From assembly GCA_000499405.2 (NCBI GenBank), contig HG738140.1, positions 12,241,560 to 12,305,559 on the forward strand: a DNA stretch of 64,000 nt, given 5' to 3'. Source of the DNA: Onchocerca volvulus. Its lineage: Eukaryota > Nematoda > Chromadorea > Rhabditida > Onchocercidae. Below the pieces are notes generated by a model. The model was not told the origin of the DNA and made no database searches. It saw nothing but the letters and a program-made list of their open reading frames with translations. Positions 1-13,900 of the stretch are shown here, one piece after another. Every line of letters begins with the position of its first letter. Position 1 is the first letter of the stretch. A program made the position numbers and the translations under genes.

Positions 1-3000
1 TAGAGCTTAATTGAATTTCAGATACTAATGAGAAATATCAAAACAAATTTTCAATAATTTCAAGGTATGAGGGTAGAAAAGATATGTATGCATAGTATGT
101 AAACAAATTCTCGAGAATCATTCGAAATTTTTGAATTTTTTTTTATTTAAAAAAAGTTTTCACAAATTTTGTGAGATTTTTTTTCGTAAAGTTGAAATTT
201 TAAAGATGCATTTGATTCCTAAGTTTGGAAAAAAAAAATTACCAACGATCAAATTTATTTTCCTAAGTTTTTACTTATAAAAGAATTAAAGATAAAACAC
301 TGCATATTATGCTTTCAAAATATTTCATACATTAGCATTACTAATTAAAATTTAAAAGTTTTCACTCGAATTAATAATAATGCAAACGAGAAAAGAATAG
401 AACAATACTGTAACAAATACTTTCAAACATTTTCTCTTTGTAAGCATTTTGAACGAAAATTAATTTTTTAAGTCAATTATGGCAATAGCAGGAATTGAAA
501 TATTTTCATTGTCAGAAATTTAAAAAAAGAAATTTCTTCGAACATACGTGACAAGCAATAGTTCAGTTCTTTCATTCGACTCTCATTTTTGATATTTTAT
601 AAATTTTGCTTGGAAAATTTATGATCATTTTTCGCATTCCAATAAGCAAATTTTTATCAATTGACAAATGCAATAATATATGTGCTCTTTTTTCAATTCA
701 AAAATCCGATAACATATATAATAGACGGATAAATTGAATTTTTAAATTATCGAAAATATTATTCGCTAAGATTAATCGTTTTTCAGGAATATATATACAT
801 ACATATTAGTGCTAGTACATGCGAAGGAATATAATAATTGTCAAACTATTCCATCTAATTAAAAAAAAAGAAAAAGAAAAATTCGCAATTAGTAAAATTA
901 ATTGGGATTAGTTTTTTAATTGGACAAATTTTTTGCACTTTCGGAAGTAATCATAATGCTATCTTTTAGAAGCCAATAATTAATCGTAATTATAGATATT
1001 TTAATTTATCATATAAGTAAATTGCAAAAGATGATGTCAAGTGAAATTTGCTTTTAAATATTTTAAATTTAATTAAGTTGACTTTCTAACTTATCATTGG
1101 TCTTATAGACTTATTTAATAAAAACTATCATTTTTTCAAATTTCATTCAATATATCAGTAATGTAGTGATGAATATTTCTGAGCTTTCAAAGCTATTTTA
1201 AATGCGATGTATCAAATATTAGCAAAGAAAAAAGCTGATGAAAATAATACTCTGCCAAGAATAAGCATAAATTTTGAAATAAAATTTAATCTTTTCAAAG
1301 TTTTCATAAGAAAAAGCCTAGTTCTGGGAAATTATTTCACATGTGATTGTTGCATTTTTACCTAATTCTTATACTTTTTTGGAAAGCAACAATTCCATGA
1401 ACGATTCCATATTGAAGTAAAAAAAAAAAGCGAAATTTTGGAAAGTAAAAGTTTTATGAATATGAAGAAATTTCTCGACGATCATTTTCTTCTAGAAAAA
1501 TTTCGTTGTTCGAATTTCTTATTTCTTGAAAATTAATGCAAAACTGGCCATCAATTTGACAGTCTGCTAATTTTGACAGTATGTTTTCTTTTTTGGCTCT
1601 ATTTTAAATGTTGCAATGAATCAAAAACTTAAACTACAAGCAACACATCAATAGAAAAGTTTTATCATGAAAAAAATCGATATAATACAGCCAATCAATA
1701 ATTTATATGCTTTACAATAGCACAATTGACTGTCAGCAGAAACTGAATTCAATATATTCATTCTATGTTTTGAAAAATTAAAATTACAAGATGGTGGAAG
1801 AACAGGCCATTTGATCGACAACATATCATAAATTGCACTGTGACTGATCCAAAATAATCGACTGATAAACTGAAATTAAAAGCAATTATGCGTGAATTTG
1901 AAATGTATGCACAATTTTCAATAATTTCGTAAATCAATAATAAGACAATTTATTGAAGAAGATATTTTGAAGTGCTGCAATTAAAGAGGTACTTGAAATG
2001 ACAGATTTCAAAAGTGATTTTAGTACCATCCAAAATGTGGGTAACATAACATGAATATGACATTTTTTGACCAACAAGAGGAGACTAAGTTTCATTTATA
2101 TTTGAAACGAAAAAAAATTCCTCTCCAATGATTTTTTGTGAAATCATCAAGCAATTTTTTTATGATATAAATTTTATAAATATAAAATTACTGATAAATC
2201 TTGGAATTCTTATGCATCACAATATTCGAAAATAATTTATAATACAAGAAAATCTTACATTTCCACTGCTACGTCCACAGAGATGTTCATAATTTTGCAT
2301 GCTACAATCAGCAAATCTATCCAAATTTCTGAAATTAAGAAATAAACAATTTATTGATTACAACTGTCGATCAATTGAATCTTTTCTGTAGAAATTAGAA
2401 AACTATTTAAATGATATCGAAATTAATATTGCTTTTAAAATTTAAGAAAAACGATCTCTTAAATTGCAATTATCAATTCAAAGTGAGCAACTTTTATGGA
2501 AGTTTTTTTAATTAATTTTTTTTGTAGAAATTGAGCAATTAGATAATTTGTTGAAAATCTACATAATTGAAAACTAAGTTTATAGTGATATTTGAAATAC
2601 AATTCAAAAATGAACTAACAAGCATATTCTCTGAAGGGATTTTAATGACTCGTTCATTGCTAATAATTTGATGCCTTCTCGAAGTTCATAACTTTCTTTA
2701 CGGCAATTTGATGTCAAATTGTTGATATTCAATCGCCAACATGGGAATTGTGCTCGAAGTACTGAAATTTTATTTATTTATTTTTTTTATTGGTATATTT
2801 TTTATTTTATTTGTTAATCCAATTTTTCTGCTTATTTCAATTCATTTTCAAATTTTGTCAATCCATTAACTTCTCATTTCTTCCTTTTTTTTTTGCCTGT
2901 TCAATTATTATTTAACTAACTTTTCATAGTAAGACTAAATTGCTTAAAAATAATAGAATACACAAATTCAGTATGTTGAAATTTAGATGGGATAATATCA

Positions 3001-3872
3001 TCAATCGAAAAGAAATGAAAATGAAATTTCTTGATTATCCGATCATTTCTCGATTCTTTTCATACAATTCCAATAAATAAAAAAAATCTAATGAAAATGA
3101 CAAAATTTGATGAAAAAAAAAATATATATATAAAACTTAGCTAAATTTTGATCAATTTTTTTTTTCTATGAAAATAGGATCCAAATTTTCTGATAGTTTT
3201 AAAAATGCTAATAGATAATATTTAAATGTAAATTAAATTAAAATATAATTGGATAAATAAATAAATATTCAGCACTTGTATGAAAAATCTTTTCTATTGG
3301 AATGTTTAAATCAAAAATGCTTTTCTCGACGAATGAATGCAAAAAAGAAAAAGCTACATTTGGCCGATTGAAAATTGGTATTTAATAAGATGGAAAGGCT
3401 GCTAAATTTCGTAAAAACTCAAAATTTGTATGAAATATGAAAAGAGGAAAAGCATGCCATACCACGTATATTCGAACATATTTCTTGCCAGGGTAAAAGT
3501 CCTAATTCCATAATTTTTCGTTCCTTTGTTTTATTACATTTAGCAAGACATCTGATTAGTAAATCATTACTCCTAAAATATTTAAAAAAAAAAAAAAAAA
3601 AAAAACATTAATTTTTCAATGTAATTTCCTTTTTTTTTCTTGAAAAAATATTCGATATTAAAAATAAAAAGTAATTCTTTGAATATTATTTCAATTTTAA
3701 ATTAAAAATATTCATATTTGATTAAATTATTTCGTTGAAAAAAAAAAATTTGAGAAAGTCCCTCAAAATGAAGAGATTATTATTTTTACCGAATATCTTT
3801 CTATTAAAAAATGCAATGCACTGATGGCGCAATTTACGCCAGAATACTACTTAATATTATGTATATTAGAAG

Positions 3873-3972
3873 TGATAATTTGCGATAAGATAATCGCCGT
3901 CAATTATCGCATATCAATTATCGCGTATCTCTGCGACTTCTTCTGAATGCGACTGATTAAAGCGATTATCGG
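3873..3972. promoter_or_regulatory. cluster of GATA-type sites with 14-bp tandem repeat
   Basis: Six GATAA/TTATC words occur in about 100 bases: GATAA at 3874, 3884 and 3889, and TTATC at 3904, 3918 and 3966. Two of them are in a 14-bp direct repeat (CAATTATCGCATAT followed by CAATTATCGCGTAT, 3901-3928). Nematode intestinal and epidermal genes are often controlled by GATA factors that bind such words. No gene is close, so an enhancer role is only an inference, and A+T-rich DNA produces GATAA by chance. Confidence 0.25.
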
Positions 3973-4986
3973 TTTTATGAAACTATTAGATGATGTCGTA
4001 ACTATTTCATCTTTTCGCATTCATCAAAGATGATGAAGTATTTGGTGCACAATCCATCATAAATTTTGGCATATTTGTCATCGTCATCATTGGTATGAAG
4101 GAATTTATGTTACACTCAACAAAGCAAATTATAAGAGGCGTTAAGATGTTCTAATTAAAACAACTCGATTTTAGGCCAATGTTCTAAATCTTTGATGAGA
4201 AATTGTCAAATTTTGAGTAAATTGCTAAAAGGGACGAATCTTTATAATTGTTTCATTATTAATAAGTCTTAAGAAAAAAAAAAAAAGATTAAATCGTTTT
4301 GAAAATTATGTTCAAAAAAATGTTCAAATTTATATTCTCACTGATACGAATGTAAAGCTGAATTTTTTGATAAAATTTATTAAACATGTCAAATTTGACA
4401 TTTCAATTCTATTCAATATTATTAACATCATTTAGACATATTTAGTACTGTCAACATTATCAATATTTGTTGGCTTAAAAACTAATGCCATTAAAATAAA
4501 TTTCGGATGTTTCATTTTCTATCCATTTGGATAGAAAAAAAAATTTTTTTACTATTGGAAAATTTATGATATGAATTAATTTCACGAATACTATAAAGCG
4601 AAAATTTATTTTAAGCAATTCTTGCTTATAGTTTTGTTACAATTAAATAAAATTTAGGAGAAAGTTTCGTTTTTCCCCCTTATTTTTGGCTCTTTGAAAA
4701 GTATGCATGATTAAATTGTGCATTTCATCTTGATGAAAGTATATTACCTCAGGGAATACACATATAAGTGGTTTTCTCACTTATTTCGATGTTGTTAACA
4801 AGCATCGAAATTTGATTTAGAACTTTCAATTGCCATCACCAAAATAACTTTTATAAATGGATCTTTCTTTTTATTTCAGGATAAAAATAGGATGGATAAA
4901 CTTATCTCTACTAATAGATGGCGCCTAATTTACGAAGGAAATTAATGTTTCCCATGGATAAAAGAATAGTAAAAGAATTCTAATCC

Positions 4987-5002
4987 TTTCTCTTTTTCTC
5001 TT

Positions 5003-5033
<31 letters not shown>

Positions 5034-5034
5034 T
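4987..5034. repeat. CT-rich microsatellite
   Basis: An interrupted CT/TC dinucleotide tract of roughly 48 bases, broken by a few T runs and one CG. No function is implied. Confidence 0.8.
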
Positions 5035-8000
5035 TAATTCATAGAATTCCCTCAAGACAAAAAGAGAGTGATAATTATATTATATGAGTTGCTGTAAGAT
5101 TGCGCAAATTACGGTATCATTTTTTCAGGTCATTACAGAACTGAATAAAAGAAGTATATAGTTAATAATTTCAAATTAATTTTTAATTGAAATTCTTTTC
5201 TAAACTATTATCACCAAGAAAAAAAAAAACAATTTAGATCTTTTCTTGAATTTTATAAAAATTTCAGAAAATATTTGCAATTTAATTGCAGGAGGTATGC
5301 AATTTTAACTTTTTCAAATAAAATGGAAAAAAAAAGTTGGATAAAAATTTCAAAGTTGTTTAGATTTAATTCATAATGAAAATTTAAATAATTTAAATGA
5401 AACTAATTTCATACTTACGAATTCTTTTGGACATAAACAGAGAGAAATTTGATATACAATAAAAATACATCCTTTTGTCCTTTTCAATATAGAACTTCAT
5501 TAAATCAAACTAATTAAATTATTTGCTACCTGCAAATTTCAATTGCCCGATTGAATGCAGCTGTTTCGTTCCGAGTAGCTTTCAAAAGAGACAATAATGG
5601 AAATGCGAAATTCATTGACCATTCTTTTTCCATCTGAAAAAAAAAAAAGGGAGGAGAAAGCTCTGTTGGATTATGATTTAAATATTTTAAAGGTAATTTC
5701 AAAATTTACCAAGAGGTCAAAGATCAGCTTTATCAAGGACTTATTAGCTCATTTAATCATCTCTTCGATAGTTAATCATTTTTTGCTGAATTGTTTTAAC
5801 AATTTCATAAATGAATCGTATGAAACATACCTGCTGCATGTGTGCATCCTTGCATCTCAGCACACATTGCGGTACACGCCATGTTGCATTGCAATTTGAC
5901 AAAAGTAGTAAGGAAATTGTTATCAATTCAAGTATCATTTCAAATTAGAATCTTCTTTTTTCAATTCTGATAAATTCCAATTAAAAATTTGAATGATTAA
6001 CATTAATACGACCTGAAAAAGTTCATAGAATAACTTTGGTATATGCACTGGTTACAATGGAAAAATTAAATTATGATAATGATGCAAATAATAATAATGT
6101 ATGATAATGATAACAAATGATAACTATCAGGGAGATGGAATGAAGAAAAAATTACTTCACTGAATCTCAGTTCTTATCGTGTATTAAAGATCTAAGAAAC
6201 ACTGGTTTTAAAATGTGCTTAGTGAAAAATATTTGATGAATTAAAAAATGATATATTGATAATGATAATAATACTGATATTGTAGATAACAATTGAGTGA
6301 ATAAAAGATAAGCATGAAATATGTAACTGATATTTTGAAATGTATTTTCAAATACGATTCAAAAATTTATTCATTATTTCATTTCCGAGAATAACACTGT
6401 CTCAAGGGAGAATGGAATATGATTGTTAATTTTCAGCAAATTCTAAATAACAATGTATTCATAGCCTTGAGAATTCTCGATTTCATTTCAGGTAAGATAT
6501 AAAAGTAATACTAACTGTAGAATGTTTTTGCAAAAAATTGCAAAAAAATTCCTTGAGATCATAATATTTAAAACTTCCTATAAAAGTTCAAGATTTCCGA
6601 TCGGAAATTTTTTGGAATTTTTCAAACGCAATTTGAAATTTTTGCTGTTTATAACATTTACTTTTTTTTTTTTGCAATGAAAGACATGTTGAACTGATAA
6701 ATATTTTTAAAAAACCTATTTACAATATATTCGGCATTCTAATTCCGAAGATTTTGCCAAATTTTTGAATTTTTCAAAATTTCAAATTAAATAATGGACG
6801 ACTAGTCTGCTGAAGTTTACAGCTAAAAGTAAACAAATGCTCCTATTTCTATTACACTATCAGTAATTTTAATCAACTATTTGGAGAATTTGATCCGGTG
6901 CATAATTAAATATTGATGAGTGATGTTTAGTATTGGGCATTTGCAGTAGTAATATATTATTGAATTATTTTTAAACTGAAGTATATTTCGATTTGTATGG
7001 TATGTTTTTCAAAATTTCAATTCATTTCTATCTATTGTTGCATCATTTGTTGAAAGAAATAGAGGAAGCAAATGAGCAAAACAATAAATGAGTAAACAAA
7101 TGAGCAATCAAAAAAATAAACAAATAATTCGAGTGCAAAAGTAAACGAAATAAACATAATTATGAATGCATGAATAATCAAGCAAATAATAAATCAATTA
7201 ACTAGCGAAAAAATTTGAAATCCAAAAAAAAAAAAAGAAAGAACTCTTCAACATTTATGGAATGATATCAGTATTCGTGATAATAGTAAGCGGATATATG
7301 GAAAAAAGAGATGAATATTCATTTAAGCCTTAGAAAAAGATATCAGAAGAGTCGAAGAAGTCTTACGGTTGTAGGAAGAAAGGCAGAAGTGCCTGCCTTT
7401 GAAAATGATATGCATTTTTATTTAATTTTATTGGATCTAAAAAAAGTAGTTCTTGAAAAAATGCATCAATTAGGTATTATTTTTCCTTTCATCAAAAAAT
7501 ATTCAAAGCAAATAATAATTGAATTATTATTCGAGATCAGCATCAATGAAAAAAAAATAAATAAAATAAAATAATCAACGAGACATTATCACGAGATTGC
7601 AAGAAAATCAGCAACCTGATATTTAAAATCAAAATGAAATTTTTGATATAAGAGCATCAATGCAGTAGACATATTAAGAAGATGAGTATTTATTTAGCAA
7701 TCAAAGACAAAGTTAATATTTAAAATCAAAAACAGATCAAAAAATACAAGTTTTGCACCTGGAAATTAAGCAGAAGTTATTTAAAATATTGTATTAATAA
7801 AATCTTGAAACTGATCTTATATAATGTAAGAAATAATTCTCATTAATGATATGGAAATTTCTTCCTGAAAACCAAACATTTAATTTGACAAACTCCAATA
7901 GTGTAAATTGGATATTGGATAGAAAATAACTAGCATGGATTTACATGGAAAATGGCATCTGGTTTTTAAGAAATATATGTTAGAATTTAATCAAAATTAA

Positions 8001-9179
8001 TTAGAAATTTTACAAACAAAAATTAGATTTGCAAAAAATTTATTCGATGATTTCCTTCGAATGTCAAGTATATTATTTTCGGTTGAATAAAGAAGCCAAA
8101 TAATCTCTTATCATAATAAAAGCTATACGTATCATATATTATTAATATTTAATTAGATATCAATGAATCAAATCAAAGCAACATTATATTAAGGCTGAAA
8201 TTTCGTAGTTTAAAATATGAATGATTTTATAATTTAAAATTTGTTGTTTATGATTCGTTAGGCTTACTTTTAAAAACAATTCATATATATATATATATAT
8301 ATTTCTCTTATGATTTGTTATTGTCTTTTTTTCTTGCTGCTAATAATAAATATATTTATTTATGAATGTATTGGGAATTTTATTTTGTTATATGGATGGT
8401 GAAGATTTCAAGAAATTGAAATATCTGTTTGAAATTACATGAAAAAACAAAATGTTGGATTAAAATTTCTGAAAATATTGATAACTAAAAAAAAAAAAAA
8501 AAATTAATAAGAATAATAACATTGAGCGAATTTTTTGACTAGTTTAAAAATTCAACTCTTCCTACATTTTATTACAGCAAATTATTTGATTTTAGTTGGA
8601 TTGCACTTCGAATATTGTGTTATTTCTTATCAGAAGTTTATTCTAACTAAAAACTTACAAAAATCAGCAAAATACTGTCAACTTGCAAACTTTCTACGTT
8701 TAATCTTATTGATAAAATCAATTTTCTTTTCTTCTGATAAACAATTGATTGCTAAAAATTTTAATATTCCTCTTCAGATGTTAAATTGAGGATCATATAT
8801 GAGGTTTGCATTAAATGCTTTATCATTATGGATTTTTTTCGTTATAGATATAGTTTATTAGAATGTTGATTTTTAATGACAAACATATATTCCAACAATT
8901 TCAATTGATAAATTATTAAAACTAATCAATCGAAAAAACAAAACGACATAATTTCCCTACGAATGAAATAATGATTTGTTAAGAAAAGACAACTTTGACT
9001 CGTCATTTATTTCATATTTTTAAATCTAGTTCTTTTTATATACTATTTCAATACGCAAGTGAGATCATTTTGGATTCGTTACCAAACGAATCGATTTCAG
9101 ATAAGAACTAAGATTAGGTAGATGGACGTTGATTTTTCATAATAAGTACATGTTTTGAAATCGAACCGTATTTTAGTAC

Positions 9180-9260
9180 GCTTCCGGAACGATACTGTAG
9201 CCCGTATAAAATTTGATTGCGCGCGAATTGTTTTAATTGACTCGGTTGTCCAGGGATTCA
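9180..9260 (+). promoter_or_regulatory. probable dUTPase promoter segment
   Basis: This stretch is clearly richer in G+C than its surroundings. It contains an ETS-like palindrome (TTCCGGAA, 9182-9189) and the word TTGCGCGCGAATT at about 9218-9230. Read on the minus strand, the latter includes TTCGCGC, close to the E2F consensus TTTSSCGC. dUTPase genes are cell-cycle regulated E2F targets in several animals, so the placement about 300 bases before the first coding exon makes sense. No transcription start can be seen. Confidence 0.35.
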
Positions 9261-9534
9261 TAGGAAGTGGTTAGTGTGGAGATTTACTGGTTGGAAAATG
9301 GGTCGTTTCGATTTCTTATTCTTTCTGAAATCAGTTTTCGGAATGGCCGGTTTTCAATTTTCTGTTTTTCGTAGAAATTCCTCGAAGCCAAAGCTAATAA
9401 TGATATGAGTTGTGAGGATATTTTGCAGTTATAAAACAAGAGTGAGATAAAATTGTTTTTGATTTTTTGAAATTTGGAATAATTTTTAATACTGATTTTA
9501 ATACTAAATTTCAAGCAAACTGTTCTGAATAGCA

Positions 9535-10986
9535 ATGCTGTTACGTCGTCTTATTGGTTCCTTTGGCTATATGAGATATGACTATTTGGTTTTCAGCGCC
9601 TTCAGTAAAGGTAGAATTATGAAATGTTGGATAAATATGATAGGGGAGGAGGGGAGATTAACTGTAATGCCGCGACATTTTTTGGCATCAACAAAACGCT
9701 CTTTTTTTTGCTTGAACTTTCTTAAGTTGCAGAATCTGCTATGTCGGAGAATAATGATATAATAAAATCACTCGAAAATATCTTACAAGAGGTAGAAAAT
9801 CCGGTATCAACAAAAAAACAGAAAGTGGACGTTATTCTGGCTGTAAAAGCCTTAATTCTGGAGGTAACATTTCTCAGATTGTATTTAGCTCAGTGCTATT
9901 GGTATTCTTTAACTGTATAATTTACCTATCAATATAGTAAAAAATAATTTTGATCTTTAGAATTGTAATAAATTGATTTTATAACCTTTTTCCGGTCCAT
10001 AATATTCAGGAGTTATTTCCTAATGTAATTATTAGCTTACCTGGGATCATTTTAATTTCAAATATGAAGACCGTAGAAGGATGTCGCTAATCAAAGTAAT
10101 TAATCATTGAATTGTTATTTGTTAGTTGTAGCAAGACTTTTAAATGGTTGGTTGTTGATTTAATTCTGCAAAGACAAGAGACTTTTTTTCATCTGCAAAG
10201 ACGAAAGATCTATTCGTGCTTTACAGTGTGCTAGGAGATAGGTTTAAAATTCTGAAATAAGTAGAATTTCCTGTTCGTTTCATCATTACTTTCAGATCAT
10301 TTCTTCCACAGAAGCGGAGAAGAAATCTATTTATTTCAAGAAGTTATCAGAAAATGCCCACATTCCAACTTACGGATCAGAATGGGCAGCTGGAGCTGAT
10401 TTATACAGTGCCTATGATTGTGTGGTACCCGCAAAAGGTTATTTTTTATTTTTTTTTCACTTCAAATTAATGTTTGATATGTTATCATCCTTTCATGATT
10501 ATTTTGAAAACGAATTCTATGCTTAAAAGAATATTGTTATAGGTAAAGCTTCTGTTGGAACAGATTTACAAGTTCAAATTCCACGAGGTTATTACGGTAG
10601 AATAGCGCCGCGTTCAGGTCTTGCCGCCAAGAAATTTATTGATGTTGGTGCTGGAGTTGTTGATTCGGATTACAGAGGTCATCTCAGTATAGTGCTTTTC
10701 AATTTTGGTACCGAAGATTTTCAAGTAAGATTTTTAAGTTTGCAAAAATAATTATGAAGAAAAGAAAAGAACAGCTTTTTAATAGTTCATGTTATGCAGC
10801 ATAATATAACTCAATATTATTTCAGAAATTAATAATCGTAATGAAATTAGAAATTTCTAGGTGAAAAAAGGCGATCGAATAGCTCAGTTAATTTGTGAGA
10901 AAATTTCACACTGCGAATTCGTCGAGGTTGAATCGCTAGAAAAAAGTGAGCGTGATGCGGATGGATTTGGTTCAACAGGTGTTTAG
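9535..10986 (+). CDS. dut-1: dUTP nucleotidohydrolase (dUTPase), five exons
   Basis: The enzyme hydrolyses dUTP to dUMP and pyrophosphate, keeping uracil out of DNA and supplying dUMP for thymidylate. Exons: 9535-9610 (optional leader), 9733-9863, 10296-10437, 10543-10724, 10861-10986; all phases agree. All five trimeric-dUTPase motifs are present (numbering from ATG 9741): [11 protein letters not shown] 73-82, [12 protein letters not shown] about 107-116, [12 protein letters not shown] 126-134 with the conserved Asp, [10 protein letters not shown] about 153-160, [11 protein letters not shown] 180-189. The usual form would start at ATG 9741, 8 bases after an acceptor (TTGCAG, ends 9732) with a long T tract, giving 190 residues. 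Joining exon 9535-9610 to 9733 keeps frame and gives 218 residues with an Arg-rich, mostly acid-free leader ([12 protein letters not shown]...), as in mitochondrial isoforms. The enzyme call is firm; use of the leader is inferred. Confidence 0.93.
9727..9740 (+). promoter_or_regulatory. probable trans- or cis-splice acceptor before dUTPase ATG 9741
   Basis: A T-rich tract runs into TTGCAG ending at 9732, followed by an 8-base leader and ATG 9741. The same site serves as a phase-correct cis acceptor for exon 9535-9610 (GT donor at 9611). Alternative use would decide between a short nuclear/cytosolic form and a longer form with a leader. Confidence 0.55.
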
Positions 10987-13900
10987 AATTTAAAAAAGTA
11001 GGACTCATGTTTTTATGCCGTCCAGCATAAGGCATTGTATTGAATTCTTTTATATGTTAAATTCCAATTTGTTATTTTTGTCACATATTGGTTGCCTGTT
11101 TTAAAGTTTTTGCATTTCTCTATATATCCTCATGTGGTTTTCTTGTTAATTAATTTTATATCTTCTCTTTTGATTTGAAGAAAATTGCTTCTTGGTTATT
11201 AAATTTTACTTATTTACCATTATGTTATGAATGGTGATTGTTCAGTAAAAGCTTTGCGAGTAAGAATAATTTTAGGAGTCTTATTTCAGTTATCTTTAAG
11301 AATTACATTTTGAACTACATTTTCATCTGATCTCATTACATTCCTGTATCTCTGACTCATTTTAAAGGAAGCAGACTCTATTTAACACACATAATTGTTA
11401 AATAGTGTGTTGCTATTTAACAGTTATATTAGCACTTTTGAAATATTTAATTGGTTGTCTTGGTAACTAACTCATGCATGAATGCAGCTATTGTTTTTTG
11501 CATATTATATTTTGCTTTTTAATTTTTCACCATAGTATAATAAAAATGTAAAACACTTCTTTACAATTTATTAAATATTATCGAATAAAAACAAATCATT
11601 TGAAAGAGTTAGAAAATGAAATCAGTTTGATATACTGAAATTATAAGATTGATCGTTTTCTCTCTCTTTTTTCTTTTACCAAGATTTTAGAATCTTTTTC
11701 TGTAAACCGACTGCTTTTTCACAATTTCTACACTTGGTGTGGACAAAGTTTAGTTTGTTAAATAATCCATTTGATGAATAAAATTTAATGAATAAAAATT
11801 TAGTTAAGTAGTCCGTTCTATATGAACGTTGAACTAATAGATTGTTAAGCAATCTGATAATTTCTATTGTTATGTAGAACACAATTCTTGCTTTAGAATA
11901 CTATGAGCTAATGTCTCAATATAAGTTTTATGACACCGTGAAGAGATAAAGTGCTTCAGACATGTGCATGCTAATTCATTTTATTCTAATCTAATCAATC
12001 AATTTGTCACGTGTGATTATAATGAAGAATTGTCGAAGCAAAACAAGTTTACATTTTATATTTAAGATACTTCGATGTATGCTAGAAATGGAATTATGTG
12101 CTTATTTGTTCTTAGTTTTATCTACTATAATTTATTTATGATTTATGCAGATGAGCTGCATATTTATATTTATATACATTTATGTACGTAAATAAAACAT
12201 ATGTAAACGTATGAAAAGATATGTATTAAACATATATACATTACGTAAACATATCATTTATGTGCACAATTTATCAACATATGTATATTTGTATCTATGT
12301 TTCCATTTGCATATGCATATAATTGTTACCTATTTCTAATGTTCAAGATATTTAATGAAAATGCCGATTGACATGAATAGACTTCCCTCTTTCATCCTTC
12401 AGAGGTTTATCTTCTATTAAGTTTTTTCTGTTATCAGATAAAGTTTATCAAAGAAAAAAAAGAGTGAAGTTTTAATGTAGACATATCTTTTTTAATATCA
12501 TTCATTTCTTTTTTTTTTTTTTTTCATCTCTTAATTTTTTTTTTATTAAATTGTTCAAGCTTTTTGAATTATTTTAAATTGGAATAAATTATTTTTTCTA
12601 TATTAAGTTTCATTAATCAAATATAAATAACAATAATTCAGACTTATTACTGGAATCGGTATTTGTAAGAAAATTTTCGATGTTTTAATCAATCATTAAC
12701 TTTTAATAATGATTCGAATTTTTTAATCCACAATATTTAAATTAGTAAATTAAAAATCTTTGTTTCATTTCTAAAATCTCTGCAAAGAAAAAAAATTCAT
12801 TACTGAAGAAGGGAAAACTCCCGAAAATAGACATTATCGTAAATAGAAAGAACAGCATTTCATAGTTTCGTAAAGTAATTATATATTAAAATTTTCATTT
12901 CTCTTTATTTTCAAGCTTTCCGAAAAATTTCTGAAAATTTTTGACAAAAGCATCAATTATGTTATTGTCCGGAAAGCCATTCTTCAATTTTAAAAGTCTT
13001 TAAAAAAAAAAAAGAAAACGAAGATGTCTTTTCAATGAACAACCATTTCTTTGGTCAAGTTTTGATTTGCCAGCAGTAAAATTTGAATAAAAAAATTCAA
13101 AATTCTTAAAAACATCTTTATTCATCACTAATTAAATTGTGCTTTAAACAACCCAAGTAAATTTTAAAGAAATAAAAACAGAAAATGGAATCGTTTGAAA
13201 AATGTAATTCGTTATTTATTCATCGGAAATCTTTTTTTGAATTTTCATACTAACATATCATTTATAAATGATAAATGCTCGTAGCATATTTGATCATATT
13301 TTCTAAAAAATTTTTTAAATTCAAACAGCTAGCTTCAGTGGGTGAGTTAAAAAAGAAAACTATTTGGGGCAAAGCAAAGTAAGCTATTTATACTTGCTTT
13401 TTTTTTTTTTAAAGCTATCGATAGAAAGTGTTCTTAAAAAGTCTTTTGAATATCCTTCTATTTCTTCCTAAAAAAAACTTGGATAATGTAATATTAAAAA
13501 AATTGAGAAAAAAAAAAGCAAGAAATTTGCGTGTTTCAAATGTCTATGAATTTATGCATGCAATATTTTCAACAAATCTTATTAATTGCATTCTTTCCCA
13601 ACAATTTTATTTTATTTAACTAGCAAATATATTTGCTTTATGTCAAAGAAACAAATTATTTATCCCGTTTCTAAGGTGAAGAAATATTGCAGAAATGAGC
13701 ATTCATAAATACTACAACAAATAATAGTTGTTGATGAAATAAACTGATAGATACCTTTATTTCTTCTATAATTATACTATTTATCACGTCAATTCTACGT
13801 AAATTCTTAATTTCTAATTTTTATTGATTATTGAATGATAGGTTAACAATTTTCCAGATACTAATAATTCCGTTGATCGCAATCAATTTAGCTACCAGAT

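Larger units (their letters stand above)
1..9534. other. gene-poor A+T-rich DNA, left end
   Basis: I see no supportable gene. The longest open frames (for example 5597-5899 and 7311-7574 on plus) have no homology I recognise, no domain and biased low-complexity composition. The stretch holds poly-A/T runs, a CT-rich microsatellite near 4987-5034, an AT dinucleotide run near 8283-8302, degenerate GATAAT-type simple repeats near 6070-6300, and a cluster of GATA-type sites at 3873-3972. The last 350 bases are less A+T-rich and probably contain the dUTPase promoter. Confidence 0.6.

Noticed and set aside
5597..5899. 100-codon plus frame
   Set aside because: No recognised homology; overlaps an equally open minus frame and has a composition expected from background.
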